From: Acidimicrobiales bacterium | GTDB taxonomy: Bacteria; Actinomycetota; Acidimicrobiia; Acidimicrobiales; RAAP-2 | Assembly (NCBI GenBank): GCA_017882985.1 | Contig: JADGOK010000070.1 | Coordinates: 1 to 5,919 of the forward strand | DNA length: 5,919 nt | Direction: 5' to 3' | In this document: in pieces, positions 1 through 5,919 of the stretch | Layout: each line of letters opens with the position of its first letter | How positions within the stretch are numbered: position 1 is the stretch's first letter | Translations under genes and position numbers: made by a program | Notes under the pieces: model-generated | Told to the model about the DNA's origin: nothing | The model's database searches: none | What the model saw: the letters and a program-made list of their open reading frames with translations, nothing else

Positions 1-2319
1 TTTTCGCGCGTGCGCGTCGACGGCGTCGTACTTGAACTCGCCGATCGCGACGAACTGAACCTCGCGCGCTACGAACAGCACACCATCGACGTGGTACTCG
101 ACCGACTGACCGTGAAGGCGTCGAACCGTCAACGACTCACCGAGTCGGTCGAGGCGGCGCTGAAACTGACCAAGGGACTCGTCTCGTTCCTCTTCCTCGA
201 AGAGGACGAGTTGGTGCAATTCTCGGAGAAACTGGCGTGCGGTGACTGCGGGATCAGTTTTACCGAGATGGCGCCGCGCGATTTCTCCTTCAACTCTCCC
301 TACGGTGCGTGCGCGATTTGTACGGGGCTCGGCACCCGGTTCGAGGTCGACCCCCAGCTGGTCGTTCCCGACGACACCCTTTCGCTCGCCGACGGCGCAC
401 TGGCGCCATGGGCCGGACAGCGTTTCAAGTACTTCGTGCGCCTGATCGAGGGCATCGCCAAACTCGGGGTGTTCAGCGTCGACACGCCGTGGAAGAAATT
501 GAAGGCGAAGGACCGAAAGCTCGTCCTCTACGGCGTCGAACAGCGGTCGGTGCCCGTGAAGTACCGCAACCGTTACGGCAAGGTCCGCACTTACGACACG
601 ACCTACAACGGCATCGTCGACTGGCTCGAGCGGAAACGCAGCGACGCCGACGGTGACTGGTCGCGCGAGCAGGCCGAGCAGTACATGCGTGAGGTCGAGT
701 GCACGGCGTGCGCGGGCCAGCGTCTCAAGCCCGAGGTTCTGGCCGTGCGTATCTACGATCACAACATCGCCCAGGTGAACGCCATGACGATCGACGAGAC
801 GATCGACTTCTTTCGCAAGCTGAAACTGACCAAGCGCGAAGAGACCATCGCACGACAGGTCGTCAAGGAGATCGTCGAACGACTCAACTTCCTCATGGAC
901 GTTGGTCTTGACTATCTCACTCTCAGTCGCGCCTCGGCGAGCCTTTCGGGCGGCGAGGCGCAGCGGATCCGACTGGCGAGCCAGATTGGGAGCTATTTGG
1001 TCGGGGTCCTCTACGTGCTCGACGAACCGTCCATTGGACTACACCAGCGCGACAACCGTCGTCTGATCGCGACCCTGGAGCGACTGCGCGACCTCGGCAA
1101 CTCGGTGATCGTGGTCGAACACGACGAGGAGACCATCCGACTGGCCGACTTCATCGTCGATATCGGCCCGGGCGCGGGGGAGTTCGGCGGCCGCGTGGTG
1201 CACGCCGGAAGTTACAAAGAACTACTCGAGAACAAGGAGTCGCTGACGGGTCTGTACCTCTCGGGCCAGCGTCGGATCGAGGTGCCCTCGACGCGGCGAA
1301 AGGGCGACGGCAAGAAGCTCACGATCAAGGGAGCTCGCGCCAACAACCTCCAGAACGTCACCGTTCAGGTGCCCTTGGGCGACTTCGTCGCGGTGACCGG
1401 TGTGTCGGGTTCCGGAAAGTCCACGCTGATCAACGCCATCTTGCTCAGTTCGCTCGAGCGCCAGATCAACGGCGCCAAGACGACCGTTGCCGCGCACGAC
1501 ACGATCACCGGACTCGAAAACATCGACAAGGTAGTGGCGGTCAATCAGCAACCGATCGGTCGAACGCCCAGGTCAAACCCGGCCACGTATACGGGAGTCT
1601 TTGACAAGATCCGCAAGCTCTTCGCCGAGACCCAGGAGTCCAAGATCCGAGGGTACCAACAGGGGCGTTTCTCATTCAACGTGAAGGGTGGGCGCTGTGA
1701 GACCTGCGCGGGAGACGGAACCATCAAGATCGAGATGCATTTCCTTCCCGACGTGTACGTCAACTGTGAAGTGTGCGACGGCGCTCGCTACAACCGTGAG
1801 ACCCTCGAGATCCTCTATCGCGGCAAGTCCATCAGCGACGTGCTCAACATGCCCATCACCGAGGCGGTGACCTTCTTCGAACGTCAACCGTCGATTCTGC
1901 GTCACATTCAGAGCCTCGTTGACGTGGGACTCGGGTACGTGCGTCTCGGTCAGCCGGCGCCCACACTGTCGGGCGGTGAGGCACAACGGGTGAAGTTGGC
2001 GACCGAGTTGGCGCGCCGACCGACGGGCCACACGTTCTACGTGCTCGACGAACCGACCACGGGTCTGCACTTCGAGGACGTGCACCGTTTGTTGGCGGTG
2101 CTGCACCGTCTCGTCGACCAGGGCAACACGGTGCTCGTCATCGAGCACAATCTGGATGTGATCAAGACGGCCGACTGGATCATCGACCTCGGCCCAGAGG
2201 GCGGACGTCGAGGGGGACTGGTCGTGGGCGAGGGGACTCCCGAGGCGGTCGCCAAGTTGAAGACCGCGACGGGCACGGTGTTGCGCGAGGTACTCGAGCG
2301 AACTCGAGGCGGCGCGTAG
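1..2319 (+). CDS. uvrA: UvrA, excinuclease ABC subunit A (5'-truncated by window edge)
   Basis: UvrA is the cytoplasmic damage-recognition ATPase of nucleotide excision repair; as a dimer it loads UvrB onto lesions. The frame is open from base 1, giving 772 residues; the usual length is about 940-960, so roughly the first 180 residues, including the first Walker A, lie upstream. Numbering from the window's first codon, I see: a zinc module with C80, C83, C104 and C107 (CxxC-x20-CxxC); a CxxC at 234/237 in the insertion region; the first ABC signature LSGGEAQR at 315-322, Walker B D341-E342 and switch H374; the second Walker [10 protein letters not shown] at 467-475; a second zinc module with C566, C569, C589 and C592 (CxxC-x19-CxxC); the second signature at 656-663, Walker B D683-E684 and H716. 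Two signature motifs plus paired zinc modules are diagnostic of UvrA. No frameshift or missing key residue is visible. Its TAG stop shares a base with the uvrC start. Confidence 0.98.
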   Translation, partial: FSRVRVDGVVLELADRDELNLARYEQHTIDVVLDRLTVKASNRQRLTESVEAALKLTKGLVSFLFLEEDELVQFSEKLACGDCGISFTEMAPRDFSFNSPYGACAICTGLGTRFEVDPQLVVPDDTLSLADGALAPWAGQRFKYFVRLIEGIAKLGVFSVDTPWKKLKAKDRKLVLYGVEQRSVPVKYRNRYGKVRTYDTTYNGIVDWLERKRSDADGDWSREQAEQYMREVECTACAGQRLKPEVLAVRIYDHNIAQVNAMTIDETIDFFRKLKLTKREETIARQVVKEIVERLNFLMDVGLDYLTLSRASASLSGGEAQRIRLASQIGSYLVGVLYVLDEPSIGLHQRDNRRLIATLERLRDLGNSVIVVEHDEETIRLADFIVDIGPGAGEFGGRVVHAGSYKELLENKESLTGLYLSGQRRIEVPSTRRKGDGKKLTIKGARANNLQNVTVQVPLGDFVAVTGVSGSGKSTLINAILLSSLERQINGAKTTVAAHDTITGLENIDKVVAVNQQPIGRTPRSNPATYTGVFDKIRKLFAETQESKIRGYQQGRFSFNVKGGRCETCAGDGTIKIEMHFLPDVYVNCEVCDGARYNRETLEILYRGKSISDVLNMPITEAVTFFERQPSILRHIQSLVDVGLGYVRLGQPAPTLSGGEAQRVKLATELARRPTGHTFYVLDEPTTGLHFEDVHRLLAVLHRLVDQGNTVLVIEHNLDVIKTADWIIDLGPEGGRRGGLVVGEGTPEAVAKLKTATGTVLREVLERTRGGA
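2306..2309 (+). promoter_or_regulatory. Probable ribosome binding site for uvrC, inside uvrA
   Basis: A GAGG core sits 9 bases before the GTG at 2319, within the last codons of uvrA. It is a short Shine-Dalgarno match. Together with the TAGTG stop/start overlap at 2317-2321 it supports GTG 2319 as the uvrC start, with re-initiation by ribosomes finishing uvrA. Confidence 0.5.
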
Positions 2320-4184
2320 TGCTGGCGAAGCCCTCGGGCATCCCCCGTCTCAGCGGCTGTTATCTCTTTCGCAACGAGGCTGGCACCATCGTCTACGTGG
2401 GCAAGGCCCGATCGCTCGCTCAACGACTGGCCAACTACTTCCAACGCACCGAGGCGCTCACCGTGAAGACTCAGGCTTTGATGGCCGAGGCCGTGAGCGT
2501 CGAGTGGATCATCACGCCGAGTGAACTGGACGCGTTAATCCTCGAAAACGAGCTAATCAAGGAGAACCAACCGCGCTACAACATGCGCCTGAAGGACGAC
2601 AAGAGTTTCCCCTACGTCGCGCTCGACCTGCGGGCCGACTTTCCCGCGCCGACCGTGACGCGCTCGGCGCATCAGAAGGGCGTGCGCTACTTCGGTCCGT
2701 TCGTCAACGTGCGGGCCCTTCGCTCGACGATCGACGAACTGATAATGGCCTTTCCGCTGCGGTCGTGCACCAAGCACAAGTTCAACTACCACGAACGCAT
2801 CGGACGCCCCTGCCTGCTGTTCGACATCGGCAAGTGTTCGGGGCCGTGCGTGAGGGCGATCGACCGCGACGGCTACCACGAACTGATGGCCGCTTGGGTG
2901 CGGTTCTTCGAAGGTGACGTCCGTCAACTCCGCCGACTGCTCGAGGACCGGATGAACGAGGCCTCGGCGCAGAAGCGCTACGAGGCGGCCGCGAAGGCGC
3001 GTGACGCACTGTCGGCCCTCGAGAGGGCCGCCGGCGAACAGAGCGTGGTGCTCGACGACCACTCCAATCTCGACGTCGTCGCGATCGCGACCGACGGCGG
3101 GCGAGCAGCGGTCGTGCGCTTTCGGGTGCGCTACGGACGCATCATCGGACGGACCGTGCACCTCATCGACCGTTCCATGGACGAGAGCGACGTGGAGATC
3201 CTCGAGGGTGTCCTGCCGGACCTCTACCCCGACGCGCCCTCGGTGCCACCGATCGTGGTCGTCGGCGACCGGGCCAGCGCCACGCCGCTCGTTCGGGCCT
3301 ACCTCGCCGAGAAACGAGCGAGATCGGTCGACGTCGTGGCCCCCCAGCGCGGTCGGCGTCGCAAGGTGCTCGAACTGGCGACCAACGACGCGCAGTCCGT
3401 GATCGGACGCGACTCCCTTCGTCGCCAGAGCGACCACAACGTGCGCTCACGCGCACTCCAGGAACTGGGCAGCGCACTCGACCTCGTCCAGCCGCCCTAC
3501 CGCGTCGAGTGCTTCGACATGAGTCATCTGCAGGGAACCAACTACGTCGGTTCGATGGTGGTCTTCGAAGACGGACTCGCGAAGAAGAGCGATTACCGGC
3601 ACTTCAACGTGAAAGAGGTGCTCGGCAACGACGACGTGGCGGCCATGGAAGAGGTGGTTCGTCGCCGTCTTCACTACTGGAACGACGAGCAGACCTTGAC
3701 GAAGTTCCGCCGACCCGACTTGATCATCATTGACGGGGGACTGCCCCAGTTGCACGCCGCGCAGAAGGCTGCGGCGAGTGCGGGACTCGCCGGGCAGGTT
3801 GAGCTGGTGGCGCTCGCCAAACGTGAAGAGCTGCTGTACCGACCCTCGAGCAACGTGCCGATCGTTCTCGAACGCGGCTCGGAGAGTCTGTACCTGGTCC
3901 AGCGCATCCGCGACGAAGCGCACCGTTTCGCGATCACTTTCCACCGCAGCAAGCGCGGCAAGTCGATGGTCGCTTCCTCGCTTCAGGGGATTGAGGGTCT
4001 CGGGCCGGCGCGACGCAACCGCCTGCTCGTGCAGTACGGGTCGCTCGACGGGCTTCGCCACGCGACGCTTGAGGAACTCGAGGCGTTGGCGTGGCTCCCG
4101 AGCGACGTCGCGACGAGGCTCTACGATCACTTACGGGCACCCAGCCAACCCCGGCCCGAAAAGGAGAGCGCGCGCGATGAGTGA
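2319..4184 (+). CDS. uvrC: UvrC, excinuclease ABC subunit C
   Basis: UvrC makes the 3' and 5' incisions around a lesion held by UvrB. At 621 residues it is full length for the family. Domains in order: GIY-YIG nuclease (about 12-90) for the 3' cut, with Y15, Y26-V-G28-K29, R36, Y40, E76 and N88 at the expected catalytic positions; a four-cysteine cluster C150, C165, C173, C177 matching the positions that bind an iron-sulfur cluster in E. coli UvrC; a UVR helical hairpin (about 201-239) for UvrB binding; an RNase H-like nuclease for the 5' cut, with D400 (ECFDMSH), D438/D439, D472 (IIIDGG) and H535 (RDEAHRF); and tandem helix-hairpin-helix DNA binding (about 552-606), the second hairpin being less canonical. 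The GTG start is chosen because the GIY-YIG domain begins at once, as usual, and it overlaps the uvrA stop by one base. The last 8 bases overlap rapZ. Confidence 0.98.
   Translation: MLAKPSGIPRLSGCYLFRNEAGTIVYVGKARSLAQRLANYFQRTEALTVKTQALMAEAVSVEWIITPSELDALILENELIKENQPRYNMRLKDDKSFPYVALDLRADFPAPTVTRSAHQKGVRYFGPFVNVRALRSTIDELIMAFPLRSCTKHKFNYHERIGRPCLLFDIGKCSGPCVRAIDRDGYHELMAAWVRFFEGDVRQLRRLLEDRMNEASAQKRYEAAAKARDALSALERAAGEQSVVLDDHSNLDVVAIATDGGRAAVVRFRVRYGRIIGRTVHLIDRSMDESDVEILEGVLPDLYPDAPSVPPIVVVGDRASATPLVRAYLAEKRARSVDVVAPQRGRRRKVLELATNDAQSVIGRDSLRRQSDHNVRSRALQELGSALDLVQPPYRVECFDMSHLQGTNYVGSMVVFEDGLAKKSDYRHFNVKEVLGNDDVAAMEEVVRRRLHYWNDEQTLTKFRRPDLIIIDGGLPQLHAAQKAAASAGLAGQVELVALAKREELLYRPSSNVPIVLERGSESLYLVQRIRDEAHRFAITFHRSKRGKSMVASSLQGIEGLGPARRNRLLVQYGSLDGLRHATLEELEALAWLPSDVATRLYDHLRAPSQPRPEKESARDE
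4161..4166 (+). promoter_or_regulatory. Ribosome binding site for rapZ, inside uvrC
   Basis: AAGGAG lies 10 bases before ATG 4177, within the last codons of uvrC. It decides the rapZ start: the same frame stays open back to about 3730, but that extension would run through the conserved end of uvrC and lacks RapZ similarity. Confidence 0.75.
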
Positions 4185-5022
4185 GGTCCTGCTGGTCACG
4201 GGTATGTCGGGCGCCGGGCGCTCGACGGTCTCGGCCGCACTCGAAGACCTCGGATGGTTCGTCATTGACAACCTGCCGCTCGAGTTGATCGTTCGCGTCG
4301 GTGAACTCGCCTCGGCGGGGTCACTGGACTACGCCGGCGTCGCCTTCATCGTTGGTCGTTCCGGACGCGTCCAGCCCGACGCCTTGCTCGCCGTTGAAAA
4401 AGAACTCCAGCACATGCACGAGAACGCGAAGATCCTGTTCCTCGACGCGCCCGACGACGTCTTGATCCACCGCTTCGAGGGCAACCGTCGCCGGCACCCG
4501 TTCCCGGCGCCGACGCTCGCCGACTCGATCGCCGGCGAGCGCGCCCAGCTCCAGTCCATCCGTGACGCCGCCGACTTGGTCATCGACACCGGTTCGATCA
4601 ACACGAATCAGCTGCGGTCGCGGATCGTCGAGATCTTCACCGAGCGCAACAGCATGGACTCGTTGCGCGTGTCGCTCGTCTCCTTTGGTTACTCGAACGG
4701 CATTCCGCGCGACGTCGACCTGGTCTTCGACTGCCGTTTTCTTCCCAATCCGCACTGGGTTGACGAGTTGCGACCCTTGTCCGGTCTCGACGAGGCGGTG
4801 GCGAACTACGTGCTCGAGCAAGAACCGGCGCAGCACTTCTTGCACGACGTCGTCAACCTGCTCGAGTGGCAGATCCCGGCGTTCGCCAAGGAGGGCAAGT
4901 CGTACCTCTCAGTGGCGATCGGCTGCACCGGTGGGCGTCACCGATCGGTCGCAATCGCCGAGGAGATCCGTCGGCGCCTCAACATCACCAACGCCGTCTT
5001 TCACCGCGACATTGCTCGATGA
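4177..5022 (+). CDS. rapZ: RapZ/YvcJ-family nucleotide-binding regulator
   Basis: This is a P-loop protein of the RapZ (YvcJ, ATP_bind_2) family. In E. coli RapZ is an RNA adaptor controlling GlmS through the small RNA GlmZ and senses glucosamine-6-phosphate; in Gram-positives YvcJ hydrolyses nucleotides and its role is less clear. The protein has 281 residues, normal for the family. Walker A is GMSGAGRST (9-17), with Arg15 where many members have Lys; as I recall, mycobacterial homologues also have GAGR. Next come the E-D-L-G-W-F-V-I-D-N-L-P motif (23-34), a Walker B-like strand ILFLDA (86-91) and RRRHPF (104-109). The C-terminal domain has the hallmark LVFDCRFLPNPHWVDELRPL segment (182-201) and AIGCTGGRHRSVAIAE (247-262), ending in HRDIAR. 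The basic tail of enterobacterial RapZ is absent, so an sRNA adaptor role cannot be assumed. It overlaps uvrC by 8 bases and yvcK by 4, placing it in one operon with both. Confidence 0.96.
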   Translation: MSEVLLVTGMSGAGRSTVSAALEDLGWFVIDNLPLELIVRVGELASAGSLDYAGVAFIVGRSGRVQPDALLAVEKELQHMHENAKILFLDAPDDVLIHRFEGNRRRHPFPAPTLADSIAGERAQLQSIRDAADLVIDTGSINTNQLRSRIVEIFTERNSMDSLRVSLVSFGYSNGIPRDVDLVFDCRFLPNPHWVDELRPLSGLDEAVANYVLEQEPAQHFLHDVVNLLEWQIPAFAKEGKSYLSVAIGCTGGRHRSVAIAEEIRRRLNITNAVFHRDIAR

Positions 5023-5876
5023 GGGTCGTCGCGGTCGGCGGGGGCCACGGCACGGCGGTGTCACTGCGCGCACTACGCCTGCTCTCGAGCGACGTCACGG
5101 GCGTCGTTTCGGTCGCCGACGACGGAGGATCGTCGGGTCGACTACGCGCCGACCTCGACGTGGCGGCCGTGGGGGACCTTCGAAAATGTCTCGGGGCGCT
5201 CGCGGATCCCAACAATCCGCTCACGAGGTCCTTCGAGCACCGCTTCAGCACTGGTGAACTGAGCGGTCACACCGTGGGCAACCTCCTGCTCGTCGGCCTC
5301 TTGGACGCGACCGGCGACCTCGAAGAGTCGGTGCGCGAGGTCGCGTCGCTCATGGGCGTCACCGGCAGCATCGTCCCGGCGAGTTGTAACGGCGTGGTGC
5401 TGCTTGCGAGCACCGACGAGGGAACTACCCGCGGTCAGACCGAGGTCGCACGCTCGTCCTCGATACGGCGCATCAGCATAGAACCGGCCAATGCCGCCGC
5501 GCCGATATCGGCCGTCGAGGCGATCGAGCGTGCCCAGGTGATCCTGATCGGACCGGGCTCGCTCTTTACGAGCGTGCTCGCCGCCTGCGCGGTGCCGGGT
5601 ATCCTGCAGGCCATCGCCGGCACCCAGGCGCGCACGATCTACGTGGCGAATCTGCACGAACAGGTTCCCGAGACCTCCGGCTACAGTCTCCAGGACCACG
5701 TTGACGCACTGCACTATCACGGCGTGAACCCGCACGTGGTGTTCGTCGACGAGCACAGTGCGTTCGCGACGCAGGCCTGTTCCCTGCCCAAAGTGGTCGC
5801 CGAGATCGCGCGCGAAAATGGCCTCGTCCACGATGTGCAAAAATTGGCGAAGGCAGTCCTCGCGCAAATGCGATGA
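5019..5876 (+). CDS. yvcK: YvcK/CuvA family (CofD-like) UDP-sugar-binding regulator
   Basis: YvcK proteins have a CofD-like fold, bind UDP-GlcNAc in B. subtilis, and are needed for normal cell shape and growth on gluconeogenic carbon; the mycobacterial form is called CuvA. The call rests on family motifs in order: VVAVGGGHGTAVSLRAL (3-19), SVADDGGSSGRLR (31-43), GDLRKCL (52-58), GHTVGNLLL (83-91), IGPGSLFTSV (177-186), and NLHEQVPETSGYSLQDHVDAL (211-231). His10 in GGGHG replaces the Thr of Firmicute forms, as I recall for actinobacterial members. The protein is 285 residues, shorter than the usual 300-340; the shortening seems to lie between the DHVDAL segment and the final helix (VHDVQKLAKAVL). 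The start is ATG 5019: homologues begin at the GGG loop, whereas an upstream extension in frame would lie inside rapZ and resembles nothing. No Shine-Dalgarno is visible, so translation probably depends on the ATGA overlap with rapZ. A sister function (CofD, F420 synthesis) is less likely given the operon. Confidence 0.95.
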   Translation: MRVVAVGGGHGTAVSLRALRLLSSDVTGVVSVADDGGSSGRLRADLDVAAVGDLRKCLGALADPNNPLTRSFEHRFSTGELSGHTVGNLLLVGLLDATGDLEESVREVASLMGVTGSIVPASCNGVVLLASTDEGTTRGQTEVARSSSIRRISIEPANAAAPISAVEAIERAQVILIGPGSLFTSVLAACAVPGILQAIAGTQARTIYVANLHEQVPETSGYSLQDHVDALHYHGVNPHVVFVDEHSAFATQACSLPKVVAEIARENGLVHDVQKLAKAVLAQMR

Positions 5877-5893
5877 TTGAAGACCGGTTACAT

Positions 5894-5899
5894 GAGGAG
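5894..5899 (+). promoter_or_regulatory. Ribosome binding site for the gene starting at 5906
   Basis: GAGGAG ends 6 bases before GTG 5906. It is the best Shine-Dalgarno match in the window and lies in the only intergenic gap (5877-5905, 29 bases). That gap has no inverted repeat or T-run that could act as a terminator, so readthrough from yvcK is likely. It is too short and unremarkable for me to call a promoter. Confidence 0.75.
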
Positions 5900-5905
5900 A
5901 AGCAA

Positions 5906-5919
5906 GTGGCGACACGCGT
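5906..5919 (+). CDS. Start of a gene cut by the window edge, possibly glyceraldehyde-3-phosphate dehydrogenase
   Basis: Only four full codons and two bases of a fifth are present. Reading from GTG 5906 they give M-A-T-R, then GT, which is Val whatever the third base. This matches the usual start of GAPDH, where M-x-x-R-V leads into the NAD-binding GINGFGRIGR loop, and gap often lies a little downstream of rapZ-yvcK in actinobacteria. The gene more often expected directly after yvcK is whiA, whose product does not usually start this way. That a gene starts here is well supported by the ribosome binding site; its identity is inference from five residues. An ATG at 5892 in another frame is less likely because it has no ribosome binding site and would overlap the GAGGAG. 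Confidence 0.5.

Noticed and set aside
159..834. An exact 16-base direct repeat (GCTGAAACTGACCAAG) at 159-174 and 819-834, both encoding LKLTK in uvrA.
   Set aside because: The two copies are in the same reading frame, in unrelated parts of UvrA, with no flanking similarity; most likely chance plus shared codon preference.
2553..3437. A 294-codon open frame on the - strand opposite uvrC, with similar long antisense frames at 3447-4130, 4321-4845 and 5142-5915.
   Set aside because: They lie wholly opposite well-identified conserved genes, have low-complexity compositions rich in Arg/Val/His/Asp/Glu, and show no recognisable motif. GC-rich codon bias produces such frames.
3730..4176. Upstream in-frame extension of rapZ by 149 codons.
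   Set aside because: It overlaps the conserved nuclease and helix-hairpin-helix regions of uvrC in another frame, gives an Arg/Ser-rich sequence with no family match, and a good Shine-Dalgarno precedes ATG 4177.
1551..4949. A 10-base perfect palindrome ACCGATCGGT at 1551-1560 and again at 4940-4949, a possible operator.
   Set aside because: Both copies are inside coding sequence, in uvrA and rapZ, far from any likely promoter. CGATCG-centred palindromes are expected by chance in sequence of this composition.
4866..5018. Upstream in-frame extension of yvcK by 51 codons.
   Set aside because: It lies inside the conserved C-terminal domain of rapZ; the YvcK family starts just before the GGG loop, matching ATG 5019.
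4562..5257. A 231-codon + strand frame spanning the rapZ/yvcK junction.
   Set aside because: Its translation is Arg/Ser/Thr-rich with no motif and covers two well-supported genes in other frames; it is a shadow frame.

Overview
This window is a stretch of conserved bacterial housekeeping genes, all on the + strand and packed end to end. It is GC-rich (roughly 60-65% by eye). Several sequence details point to an actinobacterium (Actinomycetota): the YvcK nucleotide loop reads GGGHG, the RapZ P-loop reads GMSGAGR, and the order uvrA-uvrC-rapZ-yvcK fits that phylum. A deep branch such as Acidimicrobiia is possible but is only a guess. TTA leucine codons occur in uvrC, so the genome is not extremely GC-biased.

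Layout. Bases 1-2319 hold the last 772 codons of uvrA, whose start lies upstream of the window. uvrC (2319-4184) starts on the last base of the uvrA stop codon. rapZ (4177-5022) overlaps the end of uvrC by 8 bases. yvcK (5019-5876) overlaps the end of rapZ by 4 bases (ATGA). After a 29-base gap carrying a strong ribosome binding site, a GTG at 5906 opens a gene cut off after five codons. Its start, M-A-T-R-V, resembles glyceraldehyde-3-phosphate dehydrogenase (gap). No stretch longer than 29 bases lacks a gene, and no RNA gene, mobile element, CRISPR array or terminator is visible.

How the genes work together. UvrA (damage recognition) and UvrC (dual incision) are two of the three excinuclease proteins; UvrB is not in the window. 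RapZ and YvcK are regulators linked to amino-sugar and cell-wall precursor control and carbon metabolism. The possible gap gene would lead into central glycolysis. The overlaps imply one polycistronic message with translational coupling from uvrA through yvcK, perhaps continuing into the next gene.

All four main genes look intact where visible, with their catalytic motifs present. I see no convincing undescribed system. The points worth a second look are the apparent absence of whiA between yvcK and the next gene, the compact YvcK, and a few family-specific residue substitutions.
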